DNA of 33,156 nt from Aliishimia sp965369035 (GTDB lineage: Bacteria; Pseudomonadota; Alphaproteobacteria; Rhodobacterales; Rhodobacteraceae): the NCBI GenBank assembly GCA_965369035.1, contig CBDUPF010000004.1, positions 1-33,156 on the forward strand, given 5' to 3'. A program made the translations under genes and the position numbers. The notes below the pieces were generated by a model, which was not told the DNA's origin, did not search any database, and worked only from the letters and a program-made list of their open reading frames with translations. This document shows positions 1 through 6,332 of this stretch, one piece after another (the stretch's first letter is position 1; each line of letters begins with the position of its first letter).

Positions 1-27
1 GGTCGCCCGTCCCCAGACCGTCAGCAT
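1..27 (-). CDS. Start of a glutathione S-transferase-like gene (partial, runs off the left edge)
   Basis: Only nine codons are inside the window. The ATG lies at 27-25, directly after the betC stop codon with no gap. It reads M-L-T-V-W-G-R-A-T, which resembles the first beta strand of bacterial glutathione S-transferases (typically MLxVWGRxxSxNVQ). A strong Shine-Dalgarno, AAGGGGGG, sits inside the end of betC five bases before the ATG, so the start is well supported even though the product is not. The gene would be co-transcribed with betI-betC. In other bet operons betB or betA often follows betC, but these nine residues do not look like either. The product call is inferred from a very short stretch. 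Confidence 0.5.
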
Positions 28-1542
28 CTATTCCCCCCTTGGGAAACGCGCGTTGTCCTCGACCACATTGAGATCCATGTGGTTGCGCATGTAGCGTTCG
101 GAGGCTTTCTGCAGCGGCTGGTAGTCCCAGGGATAATAACCGCCCTGCCGCAGCGCCTCGTAGACGACCCAGCGGCGGGCCTGGCTCGCGCGGACCTCGG
201 CGTCGAAGGTCTCGAGGTCCCAGCGCGCGGCGGCCTGGATGCGGAACTCCTCCAGCGTCGCGGCGTGCTCCGGCACCTCGGCGAGGTTGGTGAGTTCCCG
301 CGGGTCGGTCTCCATGTCGAAAAGCTGTTCGGGGTCGATCGCGCAGTTGGTGTATTTCCAGCGCCCCTGGCGCAGCGCGATCAACGGGGAGTAGCTCGCC
401 TCTGCCGCGTATTCCATCGCGACCGGTTCGGTCCGCGCCACGCCCTGCCCCATCGGCACCAGCGACTGGCCGGTCGTCCAGGGCATGACCTCCTCCATGC
501 TCACGCCGGCCAGTTCGCACAGCGTCGGGCAGACGTCGATGGTGGAAACCGGATCGCGCACCAGCCCCGGCGTCATGTTCGGCGCTGCGATCATCAGCGG
601 AACCCGCGCGGAGCCTTCGTAGAAGTTCATCTTGAACCACAGCCCCCGCTCGCCCAGCATGTCGCCGTGGTCGGACACGAAGAGGATGATCGTGTCGTCC
701 TCGGCCCGCGTTCCTCGCAGCGCCTCCATCACCTCCCCGATCTTGTCGTCGAGATAGGAGATATTGGCGAAATAGGCGCGGCGCGACCGGCGGATGTCTT
801 CCTCGGTGATGTCGAAATTGCGCCAGTCGTTGGCGTCGAAGATGCGCTGCGCGTGGGGGTCGTGGTCCTCGTAGGCCATCGCCGGAACCTCCGGCAGAAG
901 ATGTTCGCAGTCCGCGTAGAGGTCCCAGTATCTCTTGCGCGCCACATACGGGTCGTGCGGGTGGGTGAAGCTGACGGTCAGGCACCACGGCCGGTCGTCC
1001 TTCCCGCGCGCGAGGTCATAGACCTTGCGGGTGGCGTGATAGGCGACCTCGTCGTCATACTCCATCTGGTTGGTGATCTCGGCCACGCCCGCGCCGGTGA
1101 CGGACCCCATGTTGTGATACCACCAGTCGATCCGCTCGCCCGGCTTGCGGTAGTCGGGCGTCCAGCCGAAATCGGCCGGGTAGATGTCGGTGGTCAGCCG
1201 CTCCTCGAACCCGTGCAACTGGTCGGGGCCGACGAAATGCATCTTGCCCGAAAGGCAGGTGTGATAGCCCGCGCGGCGCAGATGGTGGGCATAGGTCGGG
1301 ATGTCGGACCGGAACTCCGCCGCGTTGTCATAGACGCCGTTCTGGCTGGGCAGTTGCCCCGACATGAAGGCCGCGCGCCCCGGCGCGCAGAGCGGCGAGG
1401 CGGTGTAGGCCAGTTGAAACCGCGTCGACCGGTCGGCCAGCGCGCGCAGGTTCGGGACGTGCAACCACTCCGCCGGGCCGTCCGGGAACAGCGTCCCGTT
1501 CAACTGGTCAACCATGAAGATCAGGATGTTGGGTCGAGTCAT
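28..1542 (-). CDS. betC: Choline-sulfatase BetC
   Basis: This 504-aa sulfatase hydrolyses choline-O-sulfate to choline and sulfate in the cytoplasm and feeds the glycine betaine route. The start at 1542 (MTRPNILIFMVDQ) is chosen because sulfatases begin just before the first metal-binding Asp (here D12). It also gives an ATGA overlap with the betI stop. C52 in LCAPGR is the C-x-P-x-R site where a Cys becomes formylglycine. A later VSDHGDMLGERG segment supplies further metal ligands. The length matches rhizobial BetC (about 510 aa). Upstream in-frame codons are low-complexity and belong to the betI region, so they are not coding in this frame. Substrate choice is inferred from pairing with betI; the sulfatase family itself is certain. 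Confidence 0.93.
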   Translation of the reverse strand: MTRPNILIFMVDQLNGTLFPDGPAEWLHVPNLRALADRSTRFQLAYTASPLCAPGRAAFMSGQLPSQNGVYDNAAEFRSDIPTYAHHLRRAGYHTCLSGKMHFVGPDQLHGFEERLTTDIYPADFGWTPDYRKPGERIDWWYHNMGSVTGAGVAEITNQMEYDDEVAYHATRKVYDLARGKDDRPWCLTVSFTHPHDPYVARKRYWDLYADCEHLLPEVPAMAYEDHDPHAQRIFDANDWRNFDITEEDIRRSRRAYFANISYLDDKIGEVMEALRGTRAEDDTIILFVSDHGDMLGERGLWFKMNFYEGSARVPLMIAAPNMTPGLVRDPVSTIDVCPTLCELAGVSMEEVMPWTTGQSLVPMGQGVARTEPVAMEYAAEASYSPLIALRQGRWKYTNCAIDPEQLFDMETDPRELTNLAEVPEHAATLEEFRIQAAARWDLETFDAEVRASQARRWVVYEALRQGGYYPWDYQPLQKASERYMRNHMDLNVVEDNARFPRGE

Positions 1543-2114
1543 GCTCCTGCCTTGATCATTGCGTCGGCCACGGATTGCGCGTGGCGGATTGCGGTTTCGG
1601 CGCTGCCACGCCGACTCAGCGCCGCGCGCAAATAGAGCCCGTCGATCAGCGCGGCCAGTGTTTCCGCATCCTGCTCGGGCTGCGGGGAGAGCGGCCGCAG
1701 CGCCACGCGCAGGTTCGTGCGCAGCCGTCTCTGGTAGACACGCAGCAGCTTGGCCGCCTTCTCGCTGGTGCGCGACAGGAGGTAGAACAACATCCACGCG
1801 TTGATCGTCACCGGGTCGAAGGAGGAGGTCGTGAAACTGGCCTCGATGATGGCGCGCAGGCGGCCTTCGGGCGTTTCGGCGGCCGCGATGCGGGTCTGAA
1901 CCTCGGTCTGGAGGTCGGAGAGGATCCGACGCATCGCCGCGGCAAAGATATCCTCCTTGCCGCCGAAATAGTGATGCGCGAGCGCCGAGGACATGCCCGC
2001 CCGCCGCGCGATCTGGCTGACCGTGATGTCGAGCGAACCGACGGCCCCCAGTTCGGCAATCGTCGCCTCCACCAGCGCGGCGCGGCGAATCGGCTCCATT
2101 CCAAGCTTTGGCAC
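1539..2114 (-). CDS. betI: Transcriptional repressor BetI (TetR family)
   Basis: The 191-aa TetR-type repressor starts MPKLGMEPIRRAAL, almost the same as E. coli BetI (MPKLGMQSIRR). This fixes the start at a GTG codon (2114). The helix-turn-helix spans about residues 25-50 (ITVSQIARRAGMSSALAHHYF), followed by the BetI-type ligand domain ending with LIDGLYLRAALS. BetI represses choline-to-betaine genes and releases DNA when choline is present. Its stop codon overlaps the betC ATG (ATGA), so the two are translationally coupled. A palindrome at 2151-2168, 37 bases upstream, is the likely autoregulatory operator. A Shine-Dalgarno GGGAG precedes the GTG. Confidence 0.95.
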   Translation of the reverse strand: MPKLGMEPIRRAALVEATIAELGAVGSLDITVSQIARRAGMSSALAHHYFGGKEDIFAAAMRRILSDLQTEVQTRIAAAETPEGRLRAIIEASFTTSSFDPVTINAWMLFYLLSRTSEKAAKLLRVYQRRLRTNLRVALRPLSPQPEQDAETLAALIDGLYLRAALSRRGSAETAIRHAQSVADAMIKAGA

Positions 2115-2150
2115 AGAAGATTTCTCCCTTCGCCGCCAGAGTTCACGTAA

Positions 2151-2168
2151 ATTGACTGGCGGGTCAAT
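2151..2168. promoter_or_regulatory. Probable BetI operator
   Basis: The site is a perfect inverted repeat with six-base arms, ATTGAC and GTCAAT, around a TGGCGG centre. It resembles the TTGA-N-TCAA type palindrome known for BetI sites in other proteobacteria and lies just upstream of betI. On the minus strand it includes a TTGACC that could be a -35 box, so binding would block transcription. Assignment to BetI is by position and shape. Confidence 0.7.
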
Positions 2169-2175
2169 AAAGAAA

Positions 2176-3078
2176 TCAGAGCTTGGTTGCGGGGCTTGGC
2201 GGCGTGATGGCGCGGCGTCGCAGAACAGCCTCGCGCCAGGTGATGAAGGAGACCGCGGCCACGATCACCGTACCGCCCACGACCACCCAGATATCGACCG
2301 GTTCGGCGAACACGAGCGCCCCGAGTGCGGTTGCCCAGACCAGCTGCAGGAAGGTGACCGGCTGTGTCACCGTGACCGGTGCCGAGGCGAAGGCCAGCGT
2401 CATGGTGTAATGCCCGGCAGTGGCGAAGAAGGCGACACCGAAGAGCAACCCGATCTCGGACAGCGTGGGCGTAACCCAGACCGCGACCGCGAAGGGCGCA
2501 AGAAAGATCGTGACGAACAGCGACAACAGCACGACCACGACCGATGCGGGCACCTCGTCGGCCAGGATCTTGGCGGTGAGGTAGCTGCCGGCAAAGACCA
2601 CGGCGCAAAGCAGCATGGCAATGTGCCCGTCGTCGATCTCGCGGAAGCCGGGACGCAAGATGACCGCGGTTCCGAGCAACGCCGCGATGATGGCGCCGAT
2701 CCGCCGCGCGGCCAGACGTTCGCCCAGCACGAATACCGCACCGATGGAAACGTAGACCGGCGCGAGGTAGTTCATCGCCGTGACCTCGGCGATGGGGATC
2801 TGCGTCATGGCGAAGAACCAGAGCATCACGCCGCCGGCATGGCAGACCCCGCGAAACGTGAAGAGCTTCCACTGGCGCGTGGTCAGCTTTGTCCGCAACA
2901 CCGGGCGAATTGCCGGCAGCAGGAAAACGAACCCCAGCAGGTAGCGCAGGAATGCGGATTCGGGGGCCGGGATCCGGTTGCCGGTATGTTTGACGAGCGC
3001 CGTCACGGCCACGAAACAGAAGCCGGTGACGAGCATCCAGAAAATGCCCCTGAGAGGTTGCGAATGGGTGTTTGCCAT
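2176..3078 (-). CDS. DMT-superfamily permease (EamA type)
   Basis: This 300-aa integral membrane protein has about ten hydrophobic segments in two EamA-like halves. The first begins at GIFWMLVTGFCFVAVTALVKH; the second covers the stretch after VILRPGFREI. Family members export or import amino acids, drugs or metabolites; no substrate can be read here. The start at 3078 (MANTHSQPLRG) is preferred because the 45 in-frame residues before it are Arg/His-rich and not membrane-like. The gene lies between argO and betI, all on the minus strand, with 61 bp to betI. It may be transcribed separately from betI, because the BetI-type palindrome lies between them. Confidence 0.85.
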   Translation of the reverse strand: MANTHSQPLRGIFWMLVTGFCFVAVTALVKHTGNRIPAPESAFLRYLLGFVFLLPAIRPVLRTKLTTRQWKLFTFRGVCHAGGVMLWFFAMTQIPIAEVTAMNYLAPVYVSIGAVFVLGERLAARRIGAIIAALLGTAVILRPGFREIDDGHIAMLLCAVVFAGSYLTAKILADEVPASVVVVLLSLFVTIFLAPFAVAVWVTPTLSEIGLLFGVAFFATAGHYTMTLAFASAPVTVTQPVTFLQLVWATALGALVFAEPVDIWVVVGGTVIVAAVSFITWREAVLRRRAITPPSPATKL

Positions 3079-3143
3079 GGCGCCATAGATGCCGGAAGCG
3101 ACGGGAATGGCAACCGGGGTCGCCCTTTGCTGTGCGGCCGGAT

Positions 3144-3746
3144 CTACCCGACGATCAGGCGAAGCGCGATGCCCCACATGATCAACGCCATGGCGCCGTC
3201 CAGCACCTGCCACGCGCGTGGCTGCCGGAACAGCGGAGAGAGCAATCGCGCGCCGTATCCCAGCGAAAAGAAGAAGACGAGGCTCGCCGTCGCCGCACCG
3301 ATGCCGAACGCCAGCCGGTGGTCATACTGGGCAGAGATCGACCCGATCAGGACGACCGTATCAAGGTAGACATGCGGGTTGAGCCAGGTGATCGCGCTCA
3401 GTGTCACAAGGATCTGGACCAGGCTCCGCTCGACAGGCCCCGCGGTGTCCAATGCCGCACCCCCCTGCCAGGCGGAGCGCGCGTTGAGCCAGCCGTACCA
3501 CGCCAGGAAGGCCGCCCCGCCGAACCGCATCGCCGTCTCGAACCAGGGCACGTGTTGCGCCAGCGCCCCGAACCCGGCCACACCTGCGGTGATCAGGATC
3601 GCATCCGAAAGCCCGCAGAACAGGCAGACTTCGAAGACATGCACTTGCCGCAGCCCTTGCCGCAACACGAAGGCATTCTGCGCCCCGATCGCGAGAATCA
3701 AAGAGAGGCTGAGCAGGAAGCCGGCCAGGGCGGAGGTCAGAACCAT
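3144..3746 (-). CDS. argO: LysE/ArgO-family amino-acid exporter
   Basis: The 200-aa membrane protein has six hydrophobic stretches. It carries the family hallmarks LILAIGAQNAFVLRQGL near the N-terminus (residues 16-32) and TWLNPHVYLDTVVLIG in the middle (about 119-134). ArgO and LysE export excess arginine or lysine. The gene diverges from an ArgP/LysG-type regulator at 3845, the classic exporter-regulator pair of this family. The length is close to E. coli ArgO (211 aa). No strong Shine-Dalgarno is visible before the ATG. Whether arginine, lysine or both are exported cannot be told from sequence. Confidence 0.9.
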   Translation of the reverse strand: MVLTSALAGFLLSLSLILAIGAQNAFVLRQGLRQVHVFEVCLFCGLSDAILITAGVAGFGALAQHVPWFETAMRFGGAAFLAWYGWLNARSAWQGGAALDTAGPVERSLVQILVTLSAITWLNPHVYLDTVVLIGSISAQYDHRLAFGIGAATASLVFFFSLGYGARLLSPLFRQPRAWQVLDGAMALIMWGIALRLIVG

Positions 3747-3801
3747 GACGAAATGTCTTTGCAGGCTGTGGATCGGTGCGGTTGATTATGACGGGCCCCG
3801 C

Positions 3802-3827
3802 ATTTATGCAAATAAATTGGACCAATT
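3802..3827. promoter_or_regulatory. Inverted repeats in the argO-argP divergent control region
   Basis: Two perfect palindromes overlap by three bases. ATTTAT-GCAA-ATAAAT (3802-3817) fits the T-N11-A layout of LysR-type sites. AATTGG-A-CCAATT (3815-3827) follows at once. They lie 18 bases before the argP start and about 55 bases upstream of argO, so one regulator bound here could act on both promoters. Assignment to ArgP is inference. Confidence 0.6.
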
Positions 3828-3844
3828 CGGAATAAGGATTTCTT

Positions 3845-4732
3845 ATGCAGCTAGATCGCGACCAGCTCGCGGCGCTCTCCGCCGTCCTGCGCGTCGGATC
3901 CTTCGAAGGCGCGGCTGCCGAACTGGGGCTGACCCAACCCGCGGTGTCTCTGCGTATTCGCGCGCTCGAAGAACGCATCGGCCTGCCGCTCGTACGGCGC
4001 GCTTCTCCCTGCACGCCGACGCGGGCCGGGCAGAGGCTGGCACGCCATGCCGAGGACGTGGCCCTGCTGGAACGCGGAGCGCTGGCCGATCTCGACCTCG
4101 CCGAAGAAGGCGGCCATACGCGCGCCGCCCTTGCCGTAAATGCCGACAGCCTGGCCACCTGGTTCGCACCGGTGCTGGGCGCGGTCCCGGGGTTGTTGCT
4201 GGATGTGCAGATCGACGATCAGGACCACAGCGCGGCCTGGCTGATGCGCGGGGAAGTCAATGCGGCGGTGACCGGCACCCCGAAACCGGCCACCGGCTGC
4301 GATGTGACGGCGCTGGGGGCGATGCGCTACGTCGCGACCGCAGCACCCGCCTTCATGGACCGCTGGTTTCCCGACGGCGTGACGGCAGAGGCGCTGACCC
4401 GCGCGCCAGCCTTCGCGTTCAACGTCAAGGACCAGCTCCAGGCGCGCTGGATGCAGATGAAGGTCGGACGCAAGCTCTTTCCGCCCTGTCACATGATCCC
4501 GTCGACCCACGGCTTCATCGACGCGGCCACGGCCGGCGCGGGGTGGGGCATGAATCCGCTGGCCCTGGTGGCGGAGGAGCTGGCGCGAGGGCAGCTCGTG
4601 GCACTGGACGCCGCGCTATTCCTCGACGTGCCGCTCTACTGGCAGATCAGCCGGCGCATGAAGCGCGCACTCGGGGACCTCGACCAAGCTGTCCGACGCA
4701 CCGCGAAATCCGCGTTGATCCAACCGTCCTGA
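3845..4732 (+). CDS. argP: LysR-family regulator ArgP/LysG
   Basis: This 295-aa LysR-type regulator has an N-terminal winged helix-turn-helix (residues 1-60; LAALSAVLRVGSFEGAAAEL, then LTQPAVSLRIRALE). A LysR substrate-binding domain follows, from about residue 95. The start MQLDRDQLAAL and the segment TPTRAGQRLARHAEDVALLE are typical of ArgP/IciA, which senses lysine and arginine and activates the divergent argO/lysE exporter. An AAGGA Shine-Dalgarno precedes the ATG. The control region shared with argO holds two inverted repeats. The ArgP subgroup call rests on similarity and on the neighbouring exporter. Confidence 0.9.
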   Translation: MQLDRDQLAALSAVLRVGSFEGAAAELGLTQPAVSLRIRALEERIGLPLVRRASPCTPTRAGQRLARHAEDVALLERGALADLDLAEEGGHTRAALAVNADSLATWFAPVLGAVPGLLLDVQIDDQDHSAAWLMRGEVNAAVTGTPKPATGCDVTALGAMRYVATAAPAFMDRWFPDGVTAEALTRAPAFAFNVKDQLQARWMQMKVGRKLFPPCHMIPSTHGFIDAATAGAGWGMNPLALVAEELARGQLVALDAALFLDVPLYWQISRRMKRALGDLDQAVRRTAKSALIQPS

Positions 4733-4825
4733 CGATTTCTGTCAGCATCAGACCGGATCACTTGTCCACAATCACATCTTTCTTATCGCGCCCGGTTGGA
4801 GATACCTAAAATTTGACCCATATGC

Positions 4826-4841
4826 TCTTGGTACAACAAGA
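4826..4841. promoter_or_regulatory. Inverted repeat upstream of the 79-aa gene
   Basis: TCTTG and CAAGA arms flank a GTACAA centre, 17 bases before the ATG at 4858. A TTGACC hexamer at 4813-4818 could be part of a promoter, but no convincing -10 box stands at the normal distance. The repeat may be an operator or a 5' leader hairpin. The partner is unknown. Confidence 0.35.
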
Positions 4842-4857
4842 ATATGGAATCGCGACA

Positions 4858-5097
4858 ATGACGAACAAGAAACACCGCGTTGACCTGACCCCCGTCGAAC
4901 TTGGCGTGATTCAATCCGCGCTCCGCACCCAGGAAAAGATTCTCTCCGTCCAGAGCCGGGCCGACGTCGACGCCCGCGAACGTCTGGTCGAGTTGCAGCA
5001 ACTGCTGCGGTCGCTCGAAGTGAAATCTGCCATGCCGGGGCCATCTCAGCCCCAGTGCCAGAGTTGGGGAAGCATGGCGCGCGGCTTGTTCACCTGA
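4858..5097 (+). CDS. Small conserved-looking protein of unknown function (79 aa)
   Basis: I do not recognise this protein by name. The ATG at 4858 (MTNKKHRVDLTPVEL) is preferred over an upstream in-frame ATG because the basic start followed by a helical body looks like a natural N-terminus. Residues 9-53 are amphipathic helix (LTPVELGVIQSALRTQEKIL, then ARERLVELQQLLRSLE), suggesting a helical hairpin or dimer. The last 25 residues are Pro/Ser/Gln-rich and probably disordered. The protein is soluble, with no signal peptide. It stands alone between argP and the hydrolase gene, with an upstream palindrome and a clear intrinsic terminator at 5117, so it looks like a monocistronic gene. Confidence 0.65.
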   Translation: MTNKKHRVDLTPVELGVIQSALRTQEKILSVQSRADVDARERLVELQQLLRSLEVKSAMPGPSQPQCQSWGSMARGLFT

Positions 5098-5116
5098 ACC
5101 TCGCTCCAGATGTATG

Positions 5117-5145
5117 AAGGCCGCCCCTGCCATCGGCGGCCTTTT
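5117..5145 (+). terminator. Intrinsic terminator of the 79-aa gene
   Basis: The perfect nine-base stem AAGGCCGCC/GGCGGCCTT has a nine-base loop. It is followed by a short T run (5142-5145) and lies 19 bases after the stop codon at 5097. Confidence 0.8.
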
Positions 5146-5317
5146 GCATGTCTTGGCCCAGCACGATCGGCGAGGTCTGTTTCGCGTCCGACCTGCCAGA
5201 CGCGGCGCTGTGCCGAAACTGGAAAATCGTGCTAAAGAGCGGACATCGCCAACGGCAAGGACGGTCGCGATCAGGCCCTGACCGGGCCGTTCGGATACGG
5301 CATTTCGCAAGAAGTCC

Positions 5318-5947
5318 ATGGAAACGATCACGCCCCGCAAGGCACCGGCAGGTGCGGTTCTGGTCATACACTCCTGGTGGGGACTGACGGAGTCGTTCCG
5401 GGACTACGGTTCTTCCCTGGCAGACGCGGGATATCTTGTCGGCCTCGCCGATCTTTTCGACGGCCAGACCGCGAAAACCGAAGCCGAGGCCCGTGGCCTT
5501 CGCGCGCAACCGCGTCGCACTCCGATGTACAAGACCTTGGGCGCAGATATCGCGTCTTTACGTGTCCTGGCCGGATCGCAAAAGGTACGTGTCGGGACTG
5601 TCGGGTTCTCGATGGGTGGGCATTGGGCCGTCTGGCTTTCCCAGAGGCCGGAATACGACATTGCGGCGACGGTTCTCTATTACGCCGCCCGTGCGGGGAG
5701 TTTTGCCGATTGCACGGCAAGCATCATCGCACATTTTGCCGAGCGGGACCCGTGGGTCAGCGCGAGTGCGCGCAAAAACATGGAGCGCGCCATCCACAAG
5801 TCGGGATGCGCATACGCGGCATACGACTATCCCGGAACACAGCATTGGTTTGCTGAATCGGCACGACACGCGGATTTCAGCGGCAGCGCGGCGACCCTGG
5901 CGCTCGGAAGAGACCTGCTGCATTTCGAGAAGCGATTGAAAGACTGA
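5318..5947 (+). CDS. Dienelactone-hydrolase-family alpha/beta hydrolase with a serine nucleophile
   Basis: The 209-aa cytoplasmic alpha/beta hydrolase carries VLVIHSWWGL (15-24), the nucleophile elbow GFSMGG with S98, an acid residue D144 (AERDPW) and H176 (GTQHWF). The triad spacing matches dienelactone hydrolase, but the usual nucleophile Cys is a Ser. The Glu that activates that Cys (in the Q-E-x-x-G segment) is also replaced (S19). An esterase or carboxymethylenebutenolidase-like role is possible; the substrate is unknown. No other catabolic gene is adjacent. The start at 5318 has only a weak Shine-Dalgarno (AAGAAG), and family members often have about 15-20 more N-terminal residues, so the true start is somewhat uncertain. 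Confidence 0.82.
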   Translation: METITPRKAPAGAVLVIHSWWGLTESFRDYGSSLADAGYLVGLADLFDGQTAKTEAEARGLRAQPRRTPMYKTLGADIASLRVLAGSQKVRVGTVGFSMGGHWAVWLSQRPEYDIAATVLYYAARAGSFADCTASIIAHFAERDPWVSASARKNMERAIHKSGCAYAAYDYPGTQHWFAESARHADFSGSAATLALGRDLLHFEKRLKD

Positions 5948-6332
5948 AGACGGCTCGAGTTTCCCAGGCGTTCAGTCGAATGACTGCACCCAACGGCAGC
6001 TTGCGTCCCGCAGAATGACCTTTGGCAGGGTCCAGGCGATGTCTCCTGCCGGTTCCCTGGGCGTTTTCCCTGGTGGCCTTACACTGTCGAGCCGTCCCGC
6101 TCGCAGCGGTCGGCGCCTGAGTTTGCACCATGGAATGCACCGGGCCGCCTGCCACGGGCATCATTTTCTTTGCCGAATACCGCAGTTCCTGGAGGCTCTA
6201 CCAGCGCCCCGTTTCAGAAAAGACCTGACAATCCGGGTTGAAACCGGTCAAACTCGCTGAACGAACGGCCGGCGGCGGTTTCGGACGGCGCAAGTCTTGC
6301 TGCCCGGATAGGCCGGCATGCAGGGGGGAACG
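5948..6332. other. Gene-free stretch before the SLC13-type permease
   Basis: This 385-base stretch has short open frames on both strands, but none shows a Shine-Dalgarno together with protein-like composition. No terminator with a T run follows the hydrolase gene. The promoter of the downstream permease is presumably here, but I cannot place its boxes with confidence. Confidence 0.5.

Noticed and set aside
5148..5387. A 79-codon frame between the terminator and the hydrolase gene
   Set aside because: It overlaps the hydrolase N-terminus in another frame, starts inside the terminator tail and has no protein-like pattern.
6236..6254. A TTGA-N6-TCAA palindrome before the SLC13-type permease as a second BetI site
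   Set aside because: The arms are only four bases and the flanks do not match the betI palindrome. There is no link to choline genes.
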